Assembly: GCF_018417535.1 (NCBI RefSeq)
Contig: NZ_CP070979.1
Location: 1,054,001 to 1,118,000, forward strand
Direction: 5' to 3'
DNA length: 64,000 nt
DNA from: Burkholderia pyrrocinia
GTDB taxonomy: Bacteria > Pseudomonadota > Gammaproteobacteria > Burkholderiales > Burkholderiaceae
The number at the start of each line of letters is the position of its first letter. Position 1 is the first letter of the stretch. Of the stretch, positions 1 to 8,368 are shown one piece after another. The notes below the pieces were generated by a model. That model searched no databases and was not told where the DNA came from. It saw only the letters and a list, made by a program, of their open reading frames with translations. A program made the position numbers and the translations under genes.

Positions 1-518
1 CCCTTGCCGCCCGGGCGGCGTGCCTTCAGCCGGCGCGCCCGTGCTGCGTCGTCATGCGTCACGCGCCCTGCTTCGTTGCCCTGCAGATCGACCCGCACCG
101 CGTCTTCGACGAGGCACGACCAGTAGCGATTGCCGCGGCACCACGTCGACATCGCTTCGCGCAGTTCGGCTTCGTTGAGGCCCACGGCCTGTGCCTCGCG
201 GGCGAGGTCGTCCCAGATGCCGACCTTGAGCGGCACTTTAGGGGCCGGATTCTTCGGAAACGCGTTCGGAAACTTCCGCTGCAGTTTGCCGATCGCAACG
301 ATGACCGGATCGACCGGCGCCGACGGCTTCGCCGAAGCGGGCTTCGCGCGATGCTGCGCTTTGGCGCCGGCACCCGGTTTGGCCCCGCGGGCCGGCCGGT
401 CGCCGGACTTCGGTTTCGCACCGGCGTCCGTCGGCGCTGCCGGCCGCTTCTCGTTGCGCTCCTGCTTGGCCTTCGCTGCGAGTTGAGCCCGCAATTCGGC
501 AAGTTGTTCAAAACCCAT
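1..518 (-). CDS. ProQ/FinO-domain RNA-binding protein (3' end beyond window)
   Basis: The gene reads leftward from an ATG at 518 and runs off the window edge with 172 codons visible and no stop. Residues 1-70 are a basic, Ala/Lys/Pro-rich, probably disordered linker. From about residue 71 the sequence matches the ProQ/FinO fold: IGKLQRKFPNAFP, then PLKVGIWDDL, then the NRYWSCL and VRVDLQGN segments that line up with the RNA-binding face of ProQ. Proteins of this family bind structured small RNAs and mRNA 3' ends as global chaperones, or act on a single antisense RNA as FinO does in plasmid control. A GGTGG ribosome-binding site lies upstream of the ATG. The basic linker precedes the domain, unlike E. 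coli ProQ, where a linker follows it. The family call is firm; the specific role is unknown. Confidence 0.85.
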   Translation of the reverse strand, partial: MGFEQLAELRAQLAAKAKQERNEKRPAAPTDAGAKPKSGDRPARGAKPGAGAKAQHRAKPASAKPSAPVDPVIVAIGKLQRKFPNAFPKNPAPKVPLKVGIWDDLAREAQAVGLNEAELREAMSTWCRGNRYWSCLVEDAVRVDLQGNEAGRVTHDDAARARRLKARRPGGK

Positions 519-1275
519 AAATTCAATCCACCAGGAATATAAGGTGTGGTTCGTGCGGCCGTTCCGCGCGGAGCAAAAAGCTTCGCCGCCCTGCGGGCGG
601 CCCGTCTGCCGCCGATGCGGAACACTACGGGGCCGCATCGCGCACGCCACTCTGTTTTCAGGCACCCGGCCACGATGCCGGACAAGGCAGGAGTGGAAGT
701 ATACCGGTACGCGCGACGGCCGGCTGACTCGGCGGTCTGCATTTGCCCGATTCGGGGGATGGGAAATGCGTCCGTACGGTCGTGTTGCGCATTATATGGA
801 TACGTTTCCGGAAGTCACGTCGTTCACAGCCCCATCGGAAATCGGGCCAGTCTCGCGCAACACGATCGGCCCGGCAACGGCCGCCGAGCGACGCCCGACG
901 CACGTGTCGGGCCTTGCGGAGGGAGCCGATACGATCGTGTCGCGCGAGCGCGACGCCGGCCACCGCGATGATCGCGGATCGTGGGCGGCGCCGTCGCCCC
1001 GTGCGAATCAACAATCGTGACGACGCAACGCACGTGGCGATGGACCGACGCGGCCCGCGACATTCAAGTACGCCCATCGATTGCACCGTTTATCCGTATA
1101 CGACTCGTTGCGTCCGCATCGATCGCGTCGGGGACGAAGATGCCGGAAAGTGCGTAGTATGGCCGGGTCAACGTCGTCGGCAGCATACCTCGGCCCGTAT
1201 CGCGACGCCCCGGGTCGGCCGGCGACATATTTCTTGCCGGCCCAACGAACCGGTTGTACGAAACGGAGCGGATAC
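519..1275. other. intergenic stretch, no gene seen
   Basis: This 757-base stretch separates the ProQ-like gene from the DUF2889 gene. Open frames are present on both strands, but their translations are Arg/Ser-rich and show no family motif, so I treat them as compositional. It must hold the leftward promoter of the ProQ-like gene; a TTATAT element (reverse strand, about 535-540) is a weak -10 candidate. Confidence 0.5.
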
Positions 1276-1860
1276 ATGGTTCCCCCACACGACATCCCGC
1301 ACGACGACATCACGCGCGAGGAGATTCACCATCGGCAGATCGACATGCGCGGCTATCGGCGCAGCGACGGCCTGTTCGAAGTGACGGCCTGCCTCGCGGA
1401 CCGCAAGACCCGTGATTTCATGCCACCGGGCGGCACGCGGACGGTCGCGGCGCTGTCGCCGATCCACGACCTCGGCGTGACGCTGGTCTTCGACGCCGAC
1501 ATGGTCGTCCGCGCCGTATCCACGTTCATCCGGTCGCATCCGTATGCGCAGTGTCCGGGCGGCGGGGACTCGCTGCAGGCGCTCGTCGGATTGAGCATCG
1601 GTGCCGGCTGGAACAGCGAGATCCGCAAGCGCCTGCCGTCCTGCGATACGTGCACGCATCTGAAGGAATTGCTCGGCCCGGTCGCAACCACGGCCTATCA
1701 GACGATGGTCGGCGTGCGGCGGTCATCGCTCGAAGCCCGCGACAGCGAAGGCAAGCCGCTCAAGATCGACAGTTGCCACGCGTATGGCGCATCGCGCGAT
1801 CTCGTGAAACGTCTTTGGCCCGAATACCACCGGCCTTCGGCGACGGCAAAAGGCAGCTAG
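1276..1860 (+). CDS. DUF2889 domain protein
   Basis: The protein has 194 residues from the ATG at 1276; an upstream in-frame start at 1081 would add 65 residues with no recognisable character. It has the pattern of the DUF2889 family: an acidic N-terminal half with YRRSDGLFEVTACLAD, a central IHDLGVTLVFD segment, a CPGG motif after the middle, and the terminal CTHLKELLGP signature with paired cysteines (CDTC). The function is not established. In other beta-proteobacteria relatives often lie beside aromatic or acyl-CoA catabolic genes; here it stands alone. No signal peptide or membrane segment is visible. Confidence 0.8.
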   Translation: MVPPHDIPHDDITREEIHHRQIDMRGYRRSDGLFEVTACLADRKTRDFMPPGGTRTVAALSPIHDLGVTLVFDADMVVRAVSTFIRSHPYAQCPGGGDSLQALVGLSIGAGWNSEIRKRLPSCDTCTHLKELLGPVATTAYQTMVGVRRSSLEARDSEGKPLKIDSCHAYGASRDLVKRLWPEYHRPSATAKGS

Positions 1861-1960
1861 GGTTTCGGCATTCGGCCGGTTCGGCGTCCGCAGGATCGGT
1901 ATCGCACATGGATCCGTGCGTTATCTGCGCGGACCGGCACAGCTGCCGCCACGCCGCAAA

Positions 1961-2452
1961 TCAGAAGACGCCCAGCGCGAGTCCCGCGGCCAGGCCCGCA
2001 CCGAGTTCGGCGCAGCGGGCACGATCATCGTCGTCGATCGTCTTCGGCGCGAGGATGCGCTCCGGCGTTTGCGCGTGAGTACAGACGATCAGGCCGGGCG
2101 CCACGTTCTTCAATCGCCATCCGGTCGCGATCCGGTCGATCTGGCGCAGCGCGTTCTGTCCGTCGCTTCCCGCGCAGATCATCGCCGCGTACGGACGGCC
2201 GTTCACACGATCGAGCGCCGCGTAGTAGCAGCGATCGAAGAAGTCCTTCATCAGCCCGGACATCGCCGCGAGATTCTCGGGCGTCGCAAACAGGTATGCG
2301 TCGGCGGCCAGCACATCGTCTGCGCTCGTCGCGTCCGCGCGTTGCAGCCTGACGTCGACGCCGGGTTGCTCGCGCGCCGCGCCGGCCGCCGCTTCGGCCA
2401 TCTGCTGCGTGCCTCCGGTCATCGTGTGATAGACGATCAACAGCGTCTTCAT
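1961..2452 (-). CDS. flavodoxin-like FMN-binding protein
   Basis: A 163-residue protein starting MKTLLIVYHTMTGG; the longer frame from 2545 adds a Thr/Glu-rich leader unlike the family, so I start at 2452. The N-terminal beta strand followed by a Thr/Gly-rich loop (HTMTGGTQQMAEAA, about residues 10-23) is the FMN phosphate-binding site of flavodoxins. The TPENLAAMSGLMKDFFDR segment matches the isoalloxazine loop of NAD(P)H:quinone-reductase-type flavodoxins. It probably carries FMN and acts as a cytosolic electron carrier or oxidoreductase; the partner is unknown. It reads in the same direction as the TetR gene on its right but is separated by about 220 bases, so an operon is unlikely. Confidence 0.8.
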   Translation of the reverse strand: MKTLLIVYHTMTGGTQQMAEAAAGAAREQPGVDVRLQRADATSADDVLAADAYLFATPENLAAMSGLMKDFFDRCYYAALDRVNGRPYAAMICAGSDGQNALRQIDRIATGWRLKNVAPGLIVCTHAQTPERILAPKTIDDDDRARCAELGAGLAAGLALGVF

Positions 2453-2672
2453 GCGTAGTCGCTCGCGTTCGGCTTCAGGTGCGCCGGCGGTATCGCCGGT
2501 TTCCGTTGGATGGCCAGTCATCACGTGTGTGGGGCGGTTCTGCACTCGCTTTTGCGGATCAGTCGGCTTACCGGCTCAGCATTGCCAATGCGTGCATCGA
2601 TCGGTTGCATGATATCGGCTTTGATTCGAGCATGATCTTCCTGATGCCCGGTCAATCCGGCGCGGTGCGTCG

Positions 2673-3308
2673 TCATGCGTCGCCGTCGTCCGGACGCGCG
2701 TAGTACGCGAGAAACATGTCGGCAGCGGACTCCGCGACCTTCTGTTGCTCCGGCGCCGCGAGCGGCGACTGGCCCATCGTGACTTGCGGCCAGAACGCGA
2801 ATGCCTTCACGACACCCTGCAACTGGTGCGCGGCGAACACCGGATCGGTGACCGACAGGCGGCCGGCCGCCGCTGCCGCACGCACCCAGACCGTCAGGTC
2901 TTCCTCGCGCTCGCCGAGGCGCTCGACCATGTCGCGCGCACGCTCCGGCGAATGGATGGCCGCGCCGATCGCAACACGCGCGAGCGCGAGAAACGCTTCG
3001 TCGTTCAGCAGGCGCAATTTACGGCCCAGCAATGCGAGCAGTTGCTCGCGCAGCGGCACGTCGGCGCGATACGTCGGGGAACTGCCGGTTTGGGTCGCAT
3101 CCCACAGCTTGTGCAGGATCGCGGCGAACAACGTTTCCTTGCCGGGAAAGTGGTTGTAGACCGTGCGCTTCGACACGTCCGCGCGCGCAGCGATGCGATC
3201 CATGCTGGTCGCATCGTAGCCGGACGCGAGGAATTCCTCGATGGCCGCTTCGATAATGGCCGCACGCTTTCGATCGGTCAGGCGCTGAGGGGGAGTGCTG
3301 GTATCCAT
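2673..3308 (-). CDS. TetR-family transcriptional regulator
   Basis: A 211-residue regulator. Residues about 12-60 are a TetR helix-turn-helix: AAIIEAAIEEFLASGYDATS, then ADVSKRTVYNHFPGKETLF, the recognition-helix signature. The rest is the all-helical ligand domain, resembling the AefR-like C-terminal class. The gene diverges from the metallo-hydrolase gene at 3392, and the 83-base gap holds an inverted repeat (3353-3369), so it probably represses that gene and perhaps itself. The ligand is unknown. Confidence 0.88.
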   Translation of the reverse strand: MDTSTPPQRLTDRKRAAIIEAAIEEFLASGYDATSMDRIAARADVSKRTVYNHFPGKETLFAAILHKLWDATQTGSSPTYRADVPLREQLLALLGRKLRLLNDEAFLALARVAIGAAIHSPERARDMVERLGEREEDLTVWVRAAAAAGRLSVTDPVFAAHQLQGVVKAFAFWPQVTMGQSPLAAPEQQKVAESAADMFLAYYARPDDGDA

Positions 3309-3330
3309 AAGGAAATTTTACACCGGGCAG

Positions 3331-3358
3331 TTTACTTATCCCAGAAATAAACTACACT
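3331..3358 (+). promoter_or_regulatory. candidate promoter of the metallo-hydrolase gene
   Basis: TTTACT (3331-3336) and TACACT (3353-3358) are separated by 16 bases and lie about 35 bases ahead of the ATG at 3392. The -10 element is the left arm of the inverted repeat, a layout in which a bound TetR protein would block RNA polymerase. Confidence 0.5.
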
Positions 3359-3369
3359 GTTTAGTGTAC
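3353..3369. promoter_or_regulatory. inverted repeat, candidate TetR operator
   Basis: TACACT-GTTTT-AGTGTA: two perfect 6-base arms around a 5-base centre, in the divergent gap between the TetR gene and the hydrolase gene. Size and position suit a TetR-family operator. Confidence 0.6.
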
Positions 3370-3391
3370 TTTTCCCTTCGGACGGACCGAC

Positions 3392-4519
3392 ATGGCATCG
3401 CCTCTCGTTTTGATTCACCGCATTCTGGGTTTTGCGGCCGCCACGCGCGGCCGCGCGCTGTCCGGCGGGTCGCCGCAACACAATGGCGAGCGCTTCGGCA
3501 ATGTCGCGCCGCGTCCTGCCGAAGGTATCGGCAAAACGCTAGGGATCGCCTGGAACATGCTGGTCAACAAGCCGCGCAATACCGTGCCCGCAGGCGCGCT
3601 GCCCGTCGATTCGCTGACCCGCGCACAGCTCGACGCGGTGCCCGATCGCAGCCTGTACCGGCTTGGCCATTCGACGCTGCTGCTCAAGCTGCGCGGCGAA
3701 TTCTGGCTGACCGATCCGGTGTTTGCCGAGCGCGCATCCCCGTTTCGGCGCGTCGGCCCCAAGCGCTTCCATGCGCCGCCGATCGCGCTTGATGATCTTC
3801 CGCCGCTGCGCGGCGTGATCCTGTCGCACGATCACTACGATCACCTCGACCGCGACACGGTGCTCGCGCTTGCGGCCACCACCGATGTGTTCGTGACAAC
3901 GCTGGGGGTCGGCGACCGCCTGATCGAATGGGGTATCGATGCGAACAAGGTCCGTCAGCTCGACTGGTGGCAGAGTGTCGACGTGGCCGGCCTGACGCTG
4001 ACCGCGACGCCCGCACAACACTTCTCCGGGCGCAGCCTGTTCGACGGCAACAGCACGCTGTGGGCGTCGTGGGTCATCGTCGACGACGACCTGCGCGTAT
4101 TCTTCAGCGGCGACACGGGCTACTTCGACGGGTTCCGGACGATCGGCGAACGCCTCGGGCCGTTCGACGTGACGCTGATCGAAACGGGCGCATACGATGC
4201 GCAATGGCCGTATGTGCATATGCAGCCGGAAGAAACCGTTCAGGCGCACATCGATTTGCGCGGACGCTGGCTGGTTCCGATCCATAACGGCACGTTCGAT
4301 CTCGCGATGCATCGCTGGCAGGAGCCGTTCGAGCGCGTCACGGCGTTGTCGATCGTGCGCGGCATCGGACTGTCGACGCCGAGGATGGGCGAGCGCCTGG
4401 ATCTCAGCGAGCCGCATCGAGGCGAGCGGTGGTGGCGCACGGTAGACGAACGCGCGAAGACGCCGGCAACAACGAAATCGCGCCGGTGGCAGTTATGTGC
4501 GTCGCAAGCGACGAAGTAG
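3392..4519 (+). CDS. metallo-beta-lactamase-fold hydrolase (UlaG/NAPE-PLD-like)
   Basis: A 375-residue protein. The metal-binding motif SHDHYDHLD (residues about 145-153) is the HxHxDH signature of the metallo-beta-lactamase fold; a metal-bridging Asp lies in FFSGDTGYFDGF (about 235-246) and a final His in IHNGTFDLAMH near 300. The LGHSTLLLKL segment before the motif (about 91-100) is typical of the UlaG / N-acyl-phosphatidylethanolamine phospholipase D-like branch, which cleaves phosphodiester or lactone bonds. The substrate cannot be told. The first about 60 residues are rich in Arg/Gly and may form a membrane-associated leader. It is divergently transcribed from the TetR regulator, its likely repressor. 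Confidence 0.85.
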   Translation: MASPLVLIHRILGFAAATRGRALSGGSPQHNGERFGNVAPRPAEGIGKTLGIAWNMLVNKPRNTVPAGALPVDSLTRAQLDAVPDRSLYRLGHSTLLLKLRGEFWLTDPVFAERASPFRRVGPKRFHAPPIALDDLPPLRGVILSHDHYDHLDRDTVLALAATTDVFVTTLGVGDRLIEWGIDANKVRQLDWWQSVDVAGLTLTATPAQHFSGRSLFDGNSTLWASWVIVDDDLRVFFSGDTGYFDGFRTIGERLGPFDVTLIETGAYDAQWPYVHMQPEETVQAHIDLRGRWLVPIHNGTFDLAMHRWQEPFERVTALSIVRGIGLSTPRMGERLDLSEPHRGERWWRTVDERAKTPATTKSRRWQLCASQATK

Positions 4520-5136
4520 GTTCGCCTGTCGTGACCTTTTCCATTCGGGAGCGCGGCGATGCCGCGTTTCCGGACATGGCGTTGTCAGGGCACCTGCACG
4601 CTGGCAGTTTGTCCGCAGATCCGATCACCTGAATCGGAAGTGACGCACCCGGCGCCAGCCCGATATCTGCATTCGGCAATACGGGCGCGGGTCGACCAAC
4701 CGCGGAAGCGGGCTTCGGCAGACGCTGACTGATCGCATCTGCAAATTCGGCTGAAGACGTTGAACGCATCGTCATTGCCGTTCCGAATCTGAGTTTCCAT
4801 CGAAGGGAAGCACCGCCCAAGCCGATGGGCTGCATGGTCGAACCCGGTTTCGGTCTCGTCGTTCCGGGCACGAATCGGGCAATCCGAAGGCGCTTACCTT
4901 ATATCGACCACTTCAACCACCCTCTACTCGGCGGTCATTACGAGTTAATGAGCTCGCACGCAAATTGAGGTGAGCGGTTCGAGCTTCCATCATCACATCC
5001 ACCAGCTCACCAGCATGAGGCCGCAGAAGTAGAAACAGAGGCGGCCTTGCTGTCCAACCGATTTCAACAGCAGTTGGGCCGTTGGTCGGTTCTCGAAATC
5101 TCCACAACCCTACGTATCGCGCGATCGGTGAATTGC

Positions 5137-5152
5137 GTTGTCACGTGACAAC
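5137..5152. other. parS site 1 (perfect palindrome)
   Basis: GTTGTCACGTGACAAC, a perfect 16-base palindrome and the site farthest from parA. It has the CACGTG core of the universal chromosomal parS but different flanking positions, as expected for a ParB dedicated to a secondary replicon. Confidence 0.85.
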
Positions 5153-5879
5153 TCGTGTTGAATGTTGGCGCTGGACATCAAATCAGTGACTCGACCGATC
5201 ATCGTCATGCACCGGACCAACACTCACGGAGTCTTGTCCAACGCAGTGTCAAGCGCGGGATGTATAAAAAACTACCAATTACGTATCAAATAATACAAAA
5301 CATGCTTGCGGACTGCCGTACGATGCCGATAGTGCCCGGAAATTTCATGCGCCCCCATTTCTGAGGGTGATCGTGTGCATTTTGCGTGAAACAACATGAA
5401 GAATCCCGCGCAAGCCATTGCTGAACAAGGATTTCCGAGAACACCCGATTTTTCACCAATGTTTCACGATTTGATTCGCTTGTCCGGACACGCCGCTTCT
5501 GACGTATGGATTTGCCTTCATTCTGGTCCTTTCGACGTCACGGCTGCCAATAGATAGCGCATAGCGCTCGTTGTAGCGCTGGATAGACCCGACGAGACCT
5601 CGCTCCCCTCCCCTATCAGAGAACGCACGCACCAAGCCGGTGATGCTCATCCGATATAAATGGGGCCATATCATTACATAGACAACAGCCTGCGTCTGAA
5701 TGCGGCTCGCCACGCAATCAGAGCATTCAGCCTTCGCGAGGAGGCCGGACCGTCGCCCCAGCAGATCCAGAGCACAAAGACAGATGCAGTCGCGATCATT
5801 GGCAAAAGCTCGCGTCCTTGACGGCTACGACAACCTCGGGGGACGTCCTGTCTGTCGCTGCGAGATCCTGGTTGTCCCT

Positions 5880-5895
5880 GTTGTCACGTGACAAC
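5880..5895. other. parS site 2 (perfect palindrome)
   Basis: GTTGTCACGTGACAAC, identical to site 1 and 743 bases to its right. Confidence 0.85.
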
Positions 5896-6044
5896 TCCTC
5901 GGCAGACACGCACGCGAACAGAGACTAGCAACAAGCATCACCTACAAATTCGCTCCGGTTTGATCCCCTTAACGCGTCCTCAATATGGCCGATCGCCATT
6001 GCTCTCGAGAAGCTGGCAATGGTGCTCAGTCGTGCCCTAAGTCA

Positions 6045-6060
6045 CTTGTCACGTGACAAC
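6045..6060. other. parS site 3 (one outer base changed)
   Basis: CTTGTCACGTGACAAC: the same 16 bases as the perfect sites except for C at the first position. It lies 165 bases beyond site 2. Confidence 0.85.
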
Positions 6061-6205
6061 TCACCCAGCGGTCAAGTAATCGAATGGGCCAAGGTTCGCA
6101 TATCAGCCGTTGAGATGTCCTCGCAACCCGGACTCGATCGAATCAAGGGTTTCCTGCCGACGCGCAATGCTGAACACAACACTGGCTGGAGCCAATCGCT
6201 GGCGA

Positions 6206-6221
6206 CTTGTCACGTGACAAC
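6206..6221. other. parS site 4 (one outer base changed)
   Basis: CTTGTCACGTGACAAC, same variant as site 3, 161 bases farther right. Confidence 0.85.
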
Positions 6222-6445
6222 TACGCATCTCGACGACATCTGCGACCCGGCCAATCAGATTCGCAGCAGATTCCGTCAGAACCAAAGACAAAACCATCAG
6301 ACCGATCTCTGCGTCCGAGCTTCATCATCGACACTAAAGACAATCGAATTTTCTTCAGCCGCCTGTGCATTCTTCGTAACCGTGACCGACGATTTTATTT
6401 TTACTCGGTCAATAACCACGAATGATTCGTTAGCCATTCGACCTA

Positions 6446-6461
6446 CTTGTCACGTGACAAC
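6446..6461. other. parS site 5 (one outer base changed)
   Basis: CTTGTCACGTGACAAC, same variant as sites 3 and 4. It ends 95 bases before the parA start, so ParB bound here could also affect parAB transcription. Confidence 0.85.
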
Positions 6462-6556
6462 TACAACGATCACCAAGATATGCATCACGTCGAATGCTTT
6501 TCTGGACATTTCCATAACATCTGCATATATTACGCAAAACTCCTTGGAGGAATTTA

Positions 6557-7252
6557 ATGGCTTTCAAGATCGCCGTCAGTAATCAAAAAGGTGGGACTGG
6601 AAAGACAACCATCTCCGTCAACATCGCGGCAGCGTTCGAGGCCGGTGGCAACAAGGTCGCGTTGATCGATGCCGACCCTCAAGGCACGTCCGTCCGCTGG
6701 GTGACGAGCGGCGAGAACACGCTGCCGATGACGGTCCTTTCGCTGGCCCCCGCCGGTCGCGGCATCGGCGGCGAAATCAAGAAGCAGGACGCGAACTTCG
6801 ACGTGATCGTCGTCGACTGCCCCGGCAACCTCGAAGATCCGCGTATCGCGTCCGTGCTCGAAGTGGCCGACTTCTGCCTCGTACCGCTGTCACCGTCGCC
6901 GGCCGACCTGTACAGCACCGTCGCGATGATTCGCATGATCGAGTCGATGCGAGCCGTTCGTAACCCGAGTCTTTCTTCCGCATTAATGCTGAATAGTGTT
7001 AATGGAAAAACTAAAATGCGTGAAGAGATTTTAAAAATTCTAAGGGCAGAAGAAATAGGGGAGCATCTGCTCGACAGCCAGATCGCGCAACGCGAGGTCT
7101 ACCGTCAGACGTTCGCACTCGGCACCACGATCCATCATCACAATCGATACCTGAAGGGGCTGAAGGAAGCCCGCGCGGAAATCGAAAGGCTGGTCACGGA
7201 AATGGCCCAATACATCGCGTCGACGCGCGCTACCGGAGCCGCCCATGGCTAA
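6557..7252 (+). CDS. parA: ParA partition ATPase
   Basis: A 231-residue deviant-Walker ATPase that drives segregation of this replicon. The deviant Walker A motif KGGTGKTT is at residues 11-18, switch I (DADPQGT) begins near residue 38, and VVDCPG (about 85) is the Walker B equivalent. The small size and lack of an N-terminal helix-turn-helix place it with type Ib-like or chromosomal ParA proteins, which do not self-regulate through an HTH. GGAGG at 6545-6549 is the ribosome-binding site. The stop overlaps the parB start by 8 bases, which indicates translational coupling. The five parS sites lie directly upstream. A short AT-rich patch near 6970-7060 uses different codons from the rest of the gene. 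Confidence 0.95.
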   Translation: MAFKIAVSNQKGGTGKTTISVNIAAAFEAGGNKVALIDADPQGTSVRWVTSGENTLPMTVLSLAPAGRGIGGEIKKQDANFDVIVVDCPGNLEDPRIASVLEVADFCLVPLSPSPADLYSTVAMIRMIESMRAVRNPSLSSALMLNSVNGKTKMREEILKILRAEEIGEHLLDSQIAQREVYRQTFALGTTIHHHNRYLKGLKEARAEIERLVTEMAQYIASTRATGAAHG

Positions 7253-8276
7253 GGACACATCGAAAGACAAGAAGCCGACCGGCAACCTGCATCTCGCAGC
7301 CGGCCTGTTGCGCGGGCTCGCTCAGGAAAACGCGGCACTGGAAACCCGCTTGCCCGAGCCGCCGGCCGCACCGAACGTCGCCGCCGAAGCGGCGCCCGCC
7401 GTGCCCCCGGCCGTGGCCGCACCCGCCGGCACACCGGACCTTGGCGCGCCGCAGAAGGTACTGGTCAAGGACTGCATCCCGAACCCGTTCAACCCGCGCG
7501 TGTTCTATTCGGAGTCGAGCCTGCACGAGCTCGCACTGACGTTGAAACGGGAAGGGCAGATCGAGCCGATCAAGGTCACGCGGCTCCCGGAGTTTCCCGG
7601 CAAGCTCGTCGTGATCGACGGGCAACGCCGCCTGCGCGCGACGAGCATCAACGGCGACGACACCATCAACGCCACGTTCCGCACCGACCACACGCCCGAG
7701 CAGCTCTATACGATCGCGTATCGAGCGAACCACGACCACGAACGCCAGACGATCTTCGACGATGCGGTCGCGTGGAAGCGCCTCCTCGACGAGAAGGTCT
7801 TTTCCGACCAGAACACGCTGGCGGAGAAGATCGGCAAGGACAAGGCATCGATCAGCAAGACGCTGTCGCTCAATGCACTGCCCAACACGCTGCTGGAGCG
7901 GATGGCCAGTGCCAACGACGTGGTCGGCCTGCAGGCCGCGTACTTCCTGAAGCTGATCTTCGAGCGCCTGGGCGAGCCGACTGCCGACCGACTGCTCACG
8001 GCCGTGATCGACCGGAAGAAATCGGTCCGCGATCTCGAAAATTTCCTGCGTGCGCAGAACGACGGCAACAAGAAGGCAGGACGCACGCGTTACAGCGTTC
8101 GTCATGACTTCGCGCTCGAATCGCGAGCGATCGGCCAGTTGAAGACCTACCCGGACGGGCGTCTGGACCTGCAGCTCAAAGACGTCGACACGTCCCACCA
8201 GGAAGCGCTCGCCGACAAGCTCAAGACCGTCATCGACGCCTACGTCGCCGAACTGGCGGCCGCCGCGCAAAATTAA
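7245..8276 (+). CDS. parB: ParB centromere-binding protein
   Basis: A 343-residue ParB. The N-terminal about 65 residues are a Pro/Ala-rich tail. Residues about 73-160 are the ParB/Srx nucleotide-binding domain, with GQIEPIKV near 104 and VIDGQRRLRA near 123, equivalent to the GERR box that binds CTP in ParB clamps. A helix-turn-helix follows at about 190-212 (TLAEKIGKDKASISK), which reads the parS palindrome. The last about 60 residues would dimerise. It is coupled to parA by an 8-base overlap and ends at a hairpin shared with the convergent rep gene. Confidence 0.95.
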   Translation: MAKDTSKDKKPTGNLHLAAGLLRGLAQENAALETRLPEPPAAPNVAAEAAPAVPPAVAAPAGTPDLGAPQKVLVKDCIPNPFNPRVFYSESSLHELALTLKREGQIEPIKVTRLPEFPGKLVVIDGQRRLRATSINGDDTINATFRTDHTPEQLYTIAYRANHDHERQTIFDDAVAWKRLLDEKVFSDQNTLAEKIGKDKASISKTLSLNALPNTLLERMASANDVVGLQAAYFLKLIFERLGEPTADRLLTAVIDRKKSVRDLENFLRAQNDGNKKAGRTRYSVRHDFALESRAIGQLKTYPDGRLDLQLKDVDTSHQEALADKLKTVIDAYVAELAAAAQN

Positions 8277-8289
8277 CGCGCCAAAGCAA

Positions 8290-8366
8290 AAGGCCTCGCA
8301 TCCGCGTTGCGTCGCGAAACCGGACGATGAAGTCCGGCGCACGACGCTCCCCGGTTGCGAGGCCTT
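8290..8366. terminator. shared bidirectional hairpin between parB and rep
   Basis: AAGGCCTCGCA (8290-8300) pairs with TGCGAGGCCTT (8356-8366). The 55-base loop is itself able to fold (GCGTTGCGTCGC, CCGGAC..GTCCGG). It fills the gap between the convergent parB and rep stops and has A-rich bases on the left and T-rich bases on the right, so it could end transcription from both sides. Confidence 0.7.
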
Positions 8367-8368
8367 GT

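Larger units (their letters stand above)
4520..6556. other. centromere region of the replicon, gene-free
   Basis: About 2 kb between the hydrolase gene and parA has no convincing coding sequence: open frames are short and without motifs. From about 5150 it is clearly more AT-rich than its surroundings, especially near parA. It carries five copies of a 16-base palindrome built on CACGTG (listed separately), which marks it as the parS cluster served by the adjacent parAB. The leader of parA occupies the last about 100 bases; TATATT near 6525 could be its -10 box. Confidence 0.8.

Noticed and set aside
4404..4871. 155-codon reverse frame past the metallo-hydrolase gene
   Set aside because: It overlaps the hydrolase end, has no motif or ribosome-binding site, and composition is not convincingly coding.
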